Positions 49,101-62,900 of a stretch of 64,000 bases of DNA are shown here, piece by piece (position 1 is the first letter of the stretch; every line of letters starts with the position of its first letter). The position numbers and the translations under genes were made by a program. This DNA comes from Sipunculus nudus. Its lineage: Eukaryota > Annelida > Sipuncula > Golfingiida > Sipunculidae. The stretch covers positions 73,446,643-73,510,642 of the forward strand of contig CM049307.1 of the NCBI GenBank assembly GCA_026874595.1, given 5' to 3'. The notes under the pieces were generated by a model that was not told the DNA's origin, did no database searches, and saw only the letters and a program-made list of their open reading frames with translations.

Positions 49101-52100
49101 CGCATATATGCAACCTACTACCTTAGGTTACATGTGTTTTCCCCGTTTGTCATCATTGGTGTGTTTACAAACATGTTGTTCATATATCCTTCACGAAGGC
49201 GTTATATGAACTTTTCACAACTAAAATACCCCTAGATCATTAATATATACAGAGAGGAAGCTAGAAATTACATGAATTCTTTTTCAAAAGGCAGGTGATT
49301 GGGCACCTTTAATTTATATATCATGACACAGTGTTTAATGTTTCCAGGTATACTGGCAGACGACATGGGACTAGGAAAAACTCTAACAGTGATTGCCCTT
49401 ATACTCACCAACTGTAACAACAAACAACCATTGGCTGTTCCAGTTGAGGGTTATATCAGAAGGTCAAAGGTTGGTTAGCAAATGTCAGGGTATTTGTTGT
49501 ATTTGGAGGATTTATCTTACAGAAAAAAACTTTAATATGATGCAATTACAAGCATTACAAAAAAAGCAGAAGTTTTATACAGCTAATTGTGTTATCATGA
49601 CTGTATTTCTTTACACCCATTAAAATTTTTCATGGTAGACCAACATGTTCCTTAAGGTTTCAGTTCAACACGTTTCAGCATGTTTGATTGGTAAATATCA
49701 TGGGGTAACCGTTTGAGTAGTCAACGCACATTTTATGACCAAATATCAGTTGATGAAAGGTTACATTACACGTATTGTTTATGAAAATCAAGAAAATATA
49801 AGTTTTGGAACGTGTGATCGTAAACGTAACCATAATTTTGCTTCGTTTGCCTTATATCAACAAGTCGCTTGCTGTTTCCAAACAATACTGTGTTGATTCG
49901 TAGAAGTATAGTATCAGATTATAGAATAAAAAAGATTTTCTTTCTGTGGTAGGTCTCATAATCCAGTCAAAGAGGACTATCATAATTTGGTTCAAATATT
50001 AAGTATATGTTGATAGTTACATATTCCAGATACATCGGGAAAAAATGTCAAACATAACAGAAGTACTTGGTCCTCAAGTGTTTAGGGTTATGCCTTATAA
50101 ATGAAACAGCTTGTACATCATACAACAAGTGCGATTATAACAATAAGCCACATAACATAAGAATTTGTCTCAATGTAGTTAGAGCAAAAGATGAAGCAAG
50201 CAAAAAATAAGAGACCAGCTGAGAAAGACCCAAGGCTTCATTGTATGATGAAGATGAAGAGAGCCAACACAGCAGCATCACTATCTTCATCTGAGGACAC
50301 AACCTGCACCATTCTATCCAATAACAGTAGGTTTTGTTGAAATGCGGAAAACTGGTTGCTAGTGTTTACTGGAAATTTAAAAAAAAAAACTGATGGAAAT
50401 TTCAGTTGTGTCAAAAGCATGTAAATAAGATATGGATACTTACTAAGTACCTGTTAAACTGTTGAGATATAGATAATATAATCTTGATGATGGGTTATTC
50501 ATTGAAATGTAAACATATCCATTTAAATATGTAATAAAAAACAATTGACCAATTGAATCACAGGCGAGAGGAAAAAATTCATTATGTGAGGGTGTTGCTG
50601 CAAAGCGTTGTATCCAGTTGCCTGCAGATACTTCAAAGTGTATTTAAATAATATTAAGCACCGACTTGTTCGGTATAGCCTTAGTACTGGCGAGGGTAGC
50701 GTAACGACAAGAAGCCCGAAGGACCAATACCAAGGCCAATACCAAGGTAATACCCAGCACGTTAGTTCATAATCTAATACTTATAAAAGGAATTCGGTCC
50801 ACCTTTGCTCGCAATGCTCTCTGGAACCGAGTTGCGTAAGACACTGTGTCAGACCTCATTTTGAAGGTTATTGTTTCCGCAGTGTTCTCTCCTATGAGAA
50901 CAAAACAATTTAATGTACACATCATTTTGAGTGATTTTCGCGTGTTTTCTGACTTGGGGGAGACTACCATGCACCGAAAACAGCCGAACTGCCTTCGGCA
51001 AAGACCGGATCGTCTTCATGGTCATTTCCAGTGCAGGATAAAGGACTATTATGCCTGTGATTAACCTTGCTTTCAGTGACGGATTTAAGCATAGTTGCCC
51101 TAAAATTTGACAAAGGCTCTGACCCACGTGCGTGGTCAGTCAACGTGAAACATACATCACTTTATGAACCCAGGAACATTAATAACAAAACCTAATACAA
51201 GGTCCCCGTTTCCACAAAAGGGGTGATGTTCGCAGGGGCGGATCCAGGATTTAGGAAAAGGGGGGGTCCAACCCAGGAGGACTAATGAAAATCCTAAAAA
51301 AAAAGGTCATCACGTCTGGAAAAGGGGGGGGGGGTCCAGGCCGCAAAATTACGTCTAAAACCCCTTAAAAAAGGTTGCATCGGGTGAAAAAGGGGGGGTC
51401 CGGACCCCCTGGACCCCCCCCCCCCCCTGGATCCGCTTCTGGTTCGGGTGGGTTGGGAAGTTTCAGGCCTCAATATTGGTCTGTTACAATTTAAAAAGGG
51501 TTGCGGCTGAAAAGGGGGACGGACCTCCTGAACTCCCTTTTTGGTCCGCTTCTGCTACTAAAGAGGTATACATACGTATTACAAACGTACATTTAATTCA
51601 TCTTTTATGTCCTCCTCACATCAACGTTTTCATTAAACTTCAAATAATAGTAACCAGTCAAAGATTATCGAAAACCTGATACCCCCATGTCCCATTCCAG
51701 TTCCCAAATGAAAAATTTCATCATTGACCAGGTCTTCAATTAAGGTATAAACATACCGGTGTATGAATTTCTTGCCACGAGCACAGGGCCACAAAATAAA
51801 TTAAAAATATATTTATACATATCTTATTGAGGCAGTAACCCACTGAATTCTATATTTTCTTTTGATTAAAAAAAAAACCCAACACTCTCCTATCAGTCAT
51901 CTCCCCAACCAGCCGTGACATCTCGACTCAGCAGGTATTCGGATAATTGGGCTGGTAAGCCTACTTGAGTCGTGATACAAGTAATGTCGAGGAATGAATC
52001 GCAGTGGTCTTTCATCAGGTTACATTCATATTGTGGTAAACAGCCCATAATCTCAATATTATGCTAAGAATGATGAATCAACACAATAGTAAACATGTTA

Positions 52101-55100
52101 GCTCACAACCCAAACTGAAACACCGTCTCCATGGACACGGGTCATTTCCTGTATCGTCTGCAAGCTGCCTGCATCCTTTCTCGCTCATATTAAGTATTAT
52201 TCGAAAGTACGCAAAAAATGCTAGCTATTGGTCTGGTTTATGTTGATTGACAGTGTACCTGTAGGCGATGAAGCGTTGTCAGAAATGACGAAAATATTTG
52301 CATCTTCATTAGGCCTTATAATGCGTTCCTCAGACTTAGATGTTAAGACACTCTGGCGCCAAGAATCTGGTCGTAACGCCAGAGGGTCGATATGACGCTA
52401 CTCCCTACGCTCCCGAGGCAGCGGAAAACCTGCGCTTCTAAAGAAGCAACCGATTTTCACGCTGCCAGCTTTGACCGTTTATGATATATTTAGACACCAG
52501 ATGGCGGTTCGTTTTCCACTGAAATAAACGTGCGTGTGATGTGACAAGCAGCCAATCAGATGCCAATAAACAAACACTCGACAGGCATCCTGGCTCCGCC
52601 CATTGCCGCGCTTCAAGCGCCGCTTATTGAGTTTCCGGTCGAATTTAAATTGCTCCCTCTGCATTCTCGCATCATCGACCGATTCGATTATGACATTATG
52701 ACTGTGTTAGCGTAGCCATGTATCTGTTGTCTGCAGAACTGAAACCAGCAAGCGAGGTGTGCACGCAGCCTTTGTTGTTACGTTTCGTTTGAATTACAGC
52801 TCACCGAGCATCCCAAGGCCCTAAGCAAACCACGTCAGGGGCAATTCTCTCTGAGCCTGTGGCCTGTTCAGACGGTTACGCTGGGGGATGAGCTGTCACT
52901 CAAAAAGAAATTAATATGATTGGCTCTGTGTATTCCTCGCTTGGCTTTGTCTTCCAGCACAAAGTCTCATCTGATTGGACAAAAATACAGTGCTCCCCTC
53001 TGGTGTTGCAATTCAGGATACGAGGTCATAACAAACAGCGCCTTACGATATAGGTAGTAGCCCTATAGGTAAAGCGCTGTGTAATGAGCGTAGCTACTCC
53101 CCAACCCCGGTAAAAAATCCCGGTATACCAGGTTTATCACCTAGTAGTTTTATAAACGCATATTATCACAACTTGTTGCGGATCCACAACTGTGATACGA
53201 TCACAGTTGTGGGAATGGCCTGTACAGTTAGGCCTTGTAATGGTGAAATGGTAGACACTGGTAGAAGGCACCAAAAACACTCTTAAAACTACTAAATATA
53301 CACACCAAAATGCATCCGTTAGTGTCTTTGGTAGTAAATGGGTCTTTCTGGCAACTTTACCACGTTCTTACCTTAATATATTAATGAAATATTATCCCTA
53401 ACGATCCTTATAAGCCCGCCGTGATTTAAACATAACAATATACAGGAATTTGTAATAAGCGGACGTTGATCGACTGGTACCCGCCACCGAGATCTATTAT
53501 CGCCCGCTTTTTCCAGTTCAAACAGCGATAAGATCAGAGCGGGTTCCCAGTCTAAATCCCGTAGCAAAGGCTTATGGGTCATTAAATGTAATCATGGCGG
53601 CATGTTCTCTATGTAAACACATCAGCTCTTGGTAAAATTATGGATAAGTAGGGCTATTGAGCATTATTTTGGTGCCAATACTTTACAGATGTTTAATAAA
53701 ACATCCAAAGACAACAAAAAGGTAATTATTTTATGTTGACACCGCTTGAAATATCAATTATACGATTCCAAAGGGGTCTCCTCTTTGGAACCTTACGAGG
53801 CGTTTTCCTAAGAGTCGTTCCCAAGACGTTGTTGACGGAGAGGAGCAGAGCGGATCGGAATCACACGTCTTGGGCCGAGACTATATCACAACCAGTCATG
53901 TAAAGTCACTCTGTTTGGACGCAGTACTCGAAACATTTCAATCGTGCATACGAGCCGGAACCTTAGCATGTCCATGTTCAATTTTGTTGTCGATTCAATT
54001 CTGGGCGGTTCCCCGCTGAACACAGATCACGTGCCAGGCTAATGTAAGCGGTATGAACCGGCAGCGATATGGACAACCAATGTCTAGTGGCATCGCGTGA
54101 GCCGGGGCCCGGTATACGGTTGATAATATGTGTGCACACTATTGTGTGTGACTTTTACGCAGTGATTTAGTCAACTAACGGGAAAATTCTGGGAAAAGCA
54201 GTAGTGTGCAATTTAATGTGTATACTTTAACTTAAACCAGCGATTTCTTCTCAATAAAAAAAAAAACAGGTGCTGATGGTGTGATTGAAGTCACCGATGA
54301 CTCGTCAGAAGAGGCTCAGACTAGCATTTACTTTGACTCTCGAGACAAGAATTCTTGGACTAATAGATCAGCAGGGTGAGAAATCTTATGGATACTACTT
54401 CACAACCACAATTATCATACAGTGGACAATACTTAAATTTCTCATGAGCACCATCTTCAAATACTGCACGACTTAACAAAATTTTACCATTTACTCAGTT
54501 ACAGCGTCTTTTGAAAAAAAGTTTGTTTTACCGTTGTACACATTACAACTGCATTGCACACGACACTTACTTGGACACTAAACATGAATCACAGTCCCTT
54601 GTTAATAAACTGATGTGGCAAGAACATATATATCGACATGCACCCTCAGAATGACCAACAGCCACCCGTACAGGGATTCCCTTAATGTTCAAGGACTGTC
54701 GACGGGAAAACATACAGGTAAACTTTGATATCGGCCTCCATAACCTTATTACTTAATTGACAGGAAATCCACAACAAATACAAATTTTCAAAATCTTCAT
54801 ACCCATAAGTCTGAATTGAAATAAAATTTTGGTTAATTGACTGCTGGCTCTTCAGGCAAAGGATGCTGAACTCTTTCAACCTGATAGTCGGATAAAGTCT
54901 CAACAGGTATCTTAAACTGCCATGACCTCTCCATAACTTTCCCTAATAATCACAGAATTATGTGCCTTTTAATGAAATTCACTTATCACTTACCTTGAAA
55001 ACAAAATTTTCAGTGACATTTCCCGAACTATTTTCACCCCTAAGCCTAACAAGCATTACATATGCGCACATTCATCTGTCCAATTACATGATCATGTCTA

Positions 55101-58100
55101 GCCACATGTACAAAACATGTAAATTTGCAAAATGACAGCCATTACTGGAAATGGCAATCTATGTGTATTCCGGTGATAAATAAAATGGAATTAGCAGACT
55201 TTGTTATATATATTATATTTAATGATAATTGAAGTAAATAACTTTATATTTACTGATTTCTAAAGCTATTGTTACACATCACTTTGGCAAGAAGGAACAA
55301 TCATATTTGTTTTGCAGACAAGCTTTGCATAATGAAACTGAACTTGGATCCGAGTCATTCCCCATTCAAGGTAAGATTCATATGGTGTGAGTGTAGTAAT
55401 GGGAAAGTTGTCAACGTCACATGTTTCTATCAGTACACGAATGAATTAAACAAATAGTTCTACATATAGAGTATGACTAGGCTGCTGTTTAACAAAAATG
55501 TAATTTCATACAATTATCTTTTCTCCTGTCATAATTTCTGTTGCTACAGTGGATGGAGAGACCAGTGCCCTTGTAATAGACACATCAAGTGATATATCAA
55601 ATGATGGATCACTCCACAATAAGAGGTAATTGTCTTTTTTGCATTCATATTAAAGACAGAATAAACAATGGAGAAATGAAAATCATTTCTTTATTTCCAA
55701 ACATACATCAAAATTAAGCAATTTTTAAACCCATAACAAGTTATTACCACACGATCACCTGGAACTCAAAGTTATATCTTCAACACAGACCGAGAAAAGC
55801 AGCATAGCACGTAACCTCCTTTCTATTAAAGTCTTCGAAATCCTGCAGCGGAAAATTACCTAACATTTGACTTTGTTTATTGTTATTAAACATTAGTATG
55901 GTTAAGGTAAGAGGCACTTATAGGGTTTGACACAGTCTCGGTTTGAGGATCAGCCTAGCAATAAAAAGTAAAATAACGGGGCACTATACCAGAGAAAGGT
56001 ATAATGAGGAGAGTGTAGGTGAGTTTACCTGAGCGCCTAATCATTTTTTTGGCCAGTGAATAAGCACCGAAACTGAATGATCTTTAATGTGATCACCAAA
56101 CATTATTTTCCAAAAGAAATATAAATTAAGTAGTAAAATACGAATAAATTTTAATGTAATGCTACACTGTTTATTTTGCAACCAAATTTATTATTACATG
56201 TTCATGTGGTTTGTAACGGGGTAAAACGTATTTACCATGTAAGTTATCTAATATTTTCATGGCAATTGATATGTTATTTAAAGAACTTACTTTCGCTAAT
56301 AAGTGTTAGATGAAATCTATATAAAACATTATGATAGTCAACTGATAACAATTTCTTTTGTTATACTGTCCATCATTTGCACATGCTCTTTGTAACAGAG
56401 CTGTTAAAAGACCTCTGAGCCACAAAGATGATGATCATAGCATGGGACCGGCAGCAGACGTTTCTTCAAGTAAAAGAGGTAAGAAATGTTTACGAAATTC
56501 CCTTTCAAATGTGCAATGTATTACGTGAACATTTGAACCATATTATAGATACTGCTGAAGGTTCGGTGTATATTAAAAATGTTAAATCTGAAATAAAGGT
56601 AAGTTTTCGCCGTAAATCAACCTGCCTTATCTTCTGATATTTCAGGCAAGCGATGAATAATATGAAAATATTAACCTTACATATAATCTTGTATTTTTGA
56701 GTAAATAAAAATTTATTCTTACTTTATACATTTGGTGGGGAACATGACAAAGTTTAACAACAAATATATATAATCCAGTTGTGGGGTTCTTCAGTCATTT
56801 CTCATGACATTAAAAAACTGAAAATGTAGTGTGTGATTACTGAAAGAAAAGAATACATAAATATATTGGTACTTTTTAGAACATTGGTCAATATCATGAC
56901 AGAGCCTCTCTACACATTATACTTAAGAGATTTTTTGTTATTTCTGGACTCTTTTCACGTATTAAATACATCCTGCTTCTGCTGCTGTTGCTTCATTATT
57001 CCTTTCATGTCTTATATATGAAACCTGAAAGATATATTTTTGGTATATTTGAAATAAAGATGATTTTTGTTGTGATAAAAAAATTTATGTAAGGAAAACT
57101 GATGGCCTAACTGTTTTATTACTTGCTCTTATTATCACAGTGGCCATAGACCTGATATCAGTAGCGTCAGACTCGCCATCAGTAGCCTCAAACATGTGGA
57201 CTGATGACTCAGACCCATTATCAGTAGCTTCTGACTCGCCAACAGTAGCCTCAAACTTGTCATCAGACATGCCAACTGGAGTTTTAGACCTGTCAACAGT
57301 GGCCTCAGACTTGTCAGAGGGCTCACCCTCCACCCAGGCCGCAGCAGGTCAGACTCAAAACCCGACTCCTGAATTCGGTGAGTCTGTTAAAGCAGCAGCA
57401 GCCCACGTGATGGGGACGGGTGGTGGGTCACATCATCTACAACAATACATTGAATCATCCACACCAATCCATCATCAGTCACCTAAAAGGTTGAACTTTA
57501 AGAAGCTGTCCCCATGTCGGCCAAAGAAACGAACATCAGGTAAGTTTCCTTACCGTACATGGATTTTTCGTATATTTTTGTCCAACTTTCTGGTTTTTCT
57601 TTACGAGAGATATCGACATTGGCGATGGAAGGTTCTAAACAGTAAGCCTTTGATACATGTTGGTAAGTTATGTTGAAGGAAATAACTTTAAACAAATAAT
57701 GCATTTTAAAAAATTGTGCTACAAATGTTATGGTAAGCTTTAGCTTATACGGGTAAATGTTCATTTGATATTACGTCTAAGGTCAATGTTTGTCAGCTGA
57801 ACATTATGACTCATTCGTTTGATGCTAATGGTGTGTAAAATAGTTTAAAATAACCAATAAAATTCTTTTCTTTATTTTAAACATAATGCAAGTTTAAATG
57901 GGTCGGTTTCTTCTTCAGATAATAACATACTGCCAGATTTATCCCCTATGACAGAAGAGCCATCATCGCCTAAAATCATCACACCACACCTAGAGCCGGA
58001 GGTGACTGAAGGTCCTAGGGCACCACATGAGGTGACTGAAGGTCCTAGGGCACCACATAAAGAACCTCAGATGACTGAAGGTCCGAGGCCAACGCTGATT

Positions 58101-59860
58101 GTTTGTCCTCTGTCTGTGATGTCCCATTGGAAGGTAAATCGCTTCCTGGCTATAATACCATTTTTGTAATTTCATAATAATCAAGTAAAACCTCTAAGGT
58201 TCGGCGAATTATAACTTTATTGACGACGGGAATATGAAATTAAAATGCAATAAATGAAAATTAATTTATCTGTTTTAATGCAAGTTTGTTTCCTTAAATA
58301 AGTTGAGTTGCATTATGTGTTGCTTGTTTTCTTCAGGACCAATTTGAGGAGCATGTGGAGTTTTCCGTGGAGTTGAAGATCACCCAGTTCCACAGTTCAA
58401 GTCGTACTGCAAATCCAAGACTGCTTTCACAACAAGACATAGTCCTCACAACATATGGGACTGTCAGTGCTGATGCCAAGGCAAGCGTGAATTTCAACTT
58501 CACTGTCATTTTAAATAGGTTGTCATATTTTCAATTATTTTATAGTTTGGTCTACCAAATGGTTATATGAACTAAATTCCTGAGCCACGTCAACTAAAAT
58601 CAGTTATTTATAGATACTCATTTGCCATTTCTATGTCAAAACCTGTCTATAAAGATTTTGACCAGAACTTTCAAAGCATAGAAATGTATATTACAGTTGT
58701 TGCAATCACTTCAGTCGCTTTTATTCTTGTGGAGAGTGGCAGTGTTGGGAGTCGTGCGTGTCCTAGGGAAAAGACTCTCCTCCAAACACAGGTAGAGCAG
58801 TTGCTGTAGGTCCTGGAATATGATGGATGTCTTGCCGTCCTGGATCACTTTCTCTGGTCTTTCTGTGCCTGATAGTGCCACACGCTTAACTTAAACGGGT
58901 GCTTCATCTCTGCAATATCCAGACACAAACCAAATTATGCTTCTTTTTCGAATACAGCTCCATTTCACAATGCTGCCTGTTTGGAAGCCCCGAAGACCCT
59001 CTATATGTAATATCATTCCATGACGGTAAGGAGAGTACCGGAAGGTGTCGCGCGTTTCCACAACGTTTGGCTTGTATTTTTTCTTACTGCTATCACACAC
59101 ATTCAGTTCCTGCCATTCGATATCTGACACAAGAAGTATTAAGTGCCTGCTTGCAAGCAAAGACCAGAATGCGGCAAGTGCTGATACGCCAATGTTGTTT
59201 ACAGCGATGGGGCACTTGACACTACAGAGACTCATCGGCTACTTCGCTCATGCCTGCGAGAACTTTAGACTGCCTGTCAGTTTGCAGAAGACAGACCTCG
59301 TGGGCAAGGATCCTAGCAACATCACAACCATCCGTTTGGGTAACTTGAGGATTTCACCTTCCTAGGCATAACAGTCTGGAAGCAGCATCTGCAGTCAAGG
59401 CAGGAGAGAGAGAGAGAGAAATAGGGGGGGGGGAGAGAAAAAAAGAGAGCGTTGACTACCGAACACCTCATCACAGTCGTTGCAGCATTTACCTGCACTA
59501 TCTGCAAAAGTCTCCCGTGTAATGATTGTACAGCCACCAAAGGCAGTACCACTCACAAACAGAACGACAAACCTCAGGCAAAACATCCAAACTTCCGACA
59601 CAGACGATGCAAACAACAAAGAACTGTGGATGGATGATTCCAAGTCGGAGAACCAGTTTTGAGATCGTACATATCAGAATGTTGTGAATATTATTATGCA
59701 CATTAGATTGAAAGTAATTAAACCTGTTTTGAATCTTAAAATACTAATCTTTATGTAGATATCATTAATTAGTTGTATGGTTGTTTTCCTTGAACAGACC
59801 CGTGCAAGTTTTTACTGTTCATTGAGTACTGATGATTTGAAACTTTACACACAAACACAC

Positions 59861-59912
<52 letters not shown>

Positions 59913-62900
59913 CCAGGGCAAAGGAATACTTCGGCAAGTGGAATGGTTGCGAATTGTACTTGATGAGGGGCACACTATTAGGAATCCACATGCCAAGCAA
60001 ACAATAGCCATTCGAGAGCTTTGTGCTCAGCGAAAGTGGATTCTAACTGGTAAGTAATCATCGTTAAATAGGCCATCAAATCATGCTGATAATAATACTG
60101 CTGAGGATTAGTTTTAATAACGTGTATGTAAATTGTATGATCGTACTATGCTTCCCTACTTATTCATCTACCTAAGTTATCCAAGTTTTACTGTATTTAA
60201 CAATCTCTGTCATGTTTCAGTGATGGTATATTTTATGTTACAGAAATTCGTTTGTAATATTTTACATATGTATTCAACTTCAAAGTTACATTTTTTTTTA
60301 TCAACCGCAAAGTTCTTGATTTCTTTTCCATTGTCATTTCCATTAAAAAAACAAATTACAATTATTTTGTGTGCATAAAAATATAATTTTGGTTAATAAT
60401 GTAACACTGACGAATGGCATGTGTACTTTAGATGGGTCTTTATTTTTACAGGGACACCAATACAGAATTACATGAAAGATTTGTATTCACTGGTCAAGTT
60501 TCTTGAAATAAAGCCACTGGATGACCATAGTTGGTGGACATGCATGGTGGAGCGTCCACTGAAAAGTGGAGAAGAACAGGCATTTAAGTAAGTCCTAATT
60601 AATGGTTGCCTTAGCAGTCCTGCTACTTTAAGCTTCCACATTTTCCGGTGAAGATCAATATACTGGCCGTATATAGTTTGAGATGATTCATGAGAATAAA
60701 AGTTCTTTTTTTAACAGTTCTACATTTGCTTTATCTGAAGTGAAATGATTACAAGGTGGCATGAATGCTAGGTAACACAAGTTTCGATAGTGCGACCAAA
60801 AAGACTCTCTCTCTCAAAAAAAAAAAAAAAAAAAAAACAAGCACCCGTCACCAAATAGCTCATTGTCAAAATGAACTCCAGGCACCTGTTTAGAGACCGG
60901 TAGGAATATGAACTGACTCCAGTATTATTAAATTCTTTGCGTATCCAAAATGTTCAACATGGCCCCTAGTGAGTTCAGAAGTAACTTGTGTTGTCTTATG
61001 AGAATTGCGCACGAGGATCTGTGTGTTGCAAATTCCCCCTTCATATGTGAAAAGTACATGCAGGATACGTGTGAACAGGCAAACTGTCAAAGATTACAGC
61101 CATAAATAAATGTTTATGCCAAGTTTGAATTCACAGAAGAGTACGCCGCCTGCTGAGTGCCATTGCAATGCGGAGGGTTAAGACACAAATGGTGAACGGG
61201 AAGCCCCTGCTTCAACTGCCAGAGAGGACGGTGTGCATGGAAAAATTGATCATTGACCCTGAGCAGAGAAAACATTATGATCTCATGGAAAATGAGGGGA
61301 AAATTATCATATCCAGGTGACAACTCTACAAATTTTACATATGAGAATGTATGTGTTAGTCATATCCTATTAAATCAGTTGTTTTTTTCTACATTACCCT
61401 GTCAAGGCCATTATTCAAAATAGCAGTTTACTAAAATATACACTATGTGGCATAAGTTAATACTAGCGTAGTACTACAGCATAGCAATGCATATTATGCT
61501 TAACTTCCATTACTGAAGAATGTTAACTCGGACTTAATTTCCCCGAGTTTGCTGGATTCAGATTAAGAAAATTCTTAAGTTAATGTACGCTGTATGCTGG
61601 CATTTTGCTCAGGTTAATGCAGGCTTCAGACAAGTTAGGGCAGGCTACAGACTTTACATGCGTTATAGCTGGGTACAGACAAAAATGTACCCAAAGTATT
61701 TGGAAGCTGCTACTAAATAAGATTGACTCTGAATCGAAAATTGCCAGATGCAGACTAAGAATGAGGAATAGCTGATGCAGCCTACCTGTCAGGACTCTAT
61801 ATAAATTCTTGTAGGATACAGCGAAATCAGAACATTCGGACCAAGAACATATAGACTAATTTGTATGATTTCTAACCGATTATAAATAAGCAATTCACCT
61901 GAACTATTTTTGAGCTGGTGTTCATCTGATTTTTATACCGCAGATTGCATAGGCAGGGAAAGTTACTTCGCTACTATACCAAGGTACTGGCCATATTGGT
62001 GAGGCTACGCCAATTTTGCTGTCATCCAAGACTTGTAGCTAATGCCATGAAGTCTACGAATACAGCTGGTAAGTACAAGAGACTGGGATATAGCCTAGTC
62101 ATTAAACAATTGAGTACCAAGTAACATCTCGGTGACATTTAAAATCCGGCATACCCAGGATATGGTTGTATTTTTCATACATAATAATGATGTTATCCGT
62201 TACAAAACATCTCAGGTATAATAGTTTCAGTTATCATGACAGGAACCGTTGCAATGATCAACTTTATTGGTCATGTGACCAACATTCAGCATTAGGGTTT
62301 TAACATTGACTTTTGGATACAGGCACTGTCAGAGTAGCTTCCATTTTTTCTGTTCCATTTTCACCAGTTTTCAAGCATGAAGTGGTGGGTTCTGGGTCTC
62401 TTGTTTCATTTTAGCAGGGGGAGACCAAGGTAATTTGGACCAGAATAAAGATCAAGCTGACAGTGATGAGGGACAGCTAAGGAACTACCTCATGGCTGTG
62501 CTGAACTCAGGGTCACACGAGGAATGCCCCATCTGTATGAGGGATCTCAGAAATCCCGTTGTCACAAAGTGTGTTCATGTTTTCTGCCGAGCATGTATTG
62601 AAGGGGTCATCGAAAAAGACAAGGTGGGCACCGTTGTGCCTTGATTCTTTCAGTTAGGATTAGTGCCAGCTGTTGTCTGTTTACGTGATATTCAAGTAAT
62701 AATTCACATACATTAGAGACTCATCTGTTTCATGTATAATATAAATAAACAATAATAATGTAAACGTCTGATCCGAAAAGAAATGACCCAGCATTAACAC
62801 AGTTTTGTTTAACAGTTACTTGTTCGCATGAAATACCTTAGAAAGTTTTAATCCGTCTGATGATTGGTAAATCCGAGTTCCAATCACTCTCCAGCACCTC

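Noticed and set aside
57085-57333. Antisense Ser/Glu-rich frame opposite HLTF exon 13
   Set aside because: It is the shadow of the coding tandem repeat on the + strand, which has splice sites and phase support.
58487-58488. Canonical GT donor for HLTF exon 15
   Set aside because: It keeps frame, but GTGAAT is a poor donor and GCAAGC directly after AAG fits the GC-AG class better. Kept as an alternative only.
58891-59365. Open frames of 106-114 codons on both strands in HLTF intron 15 as genes
   Set aside because: The + strand frames are pieces of a frameshifted LINE reverse transcriptase; the minus frame is their shadow.
59777-60007. Open frames through the (AT)n tract and exon 16 as alternative HLTF start
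   Set aside because: They read (YI)n from the microsatellite, and the exon 16 frame is fixed by exons 15 and 17.
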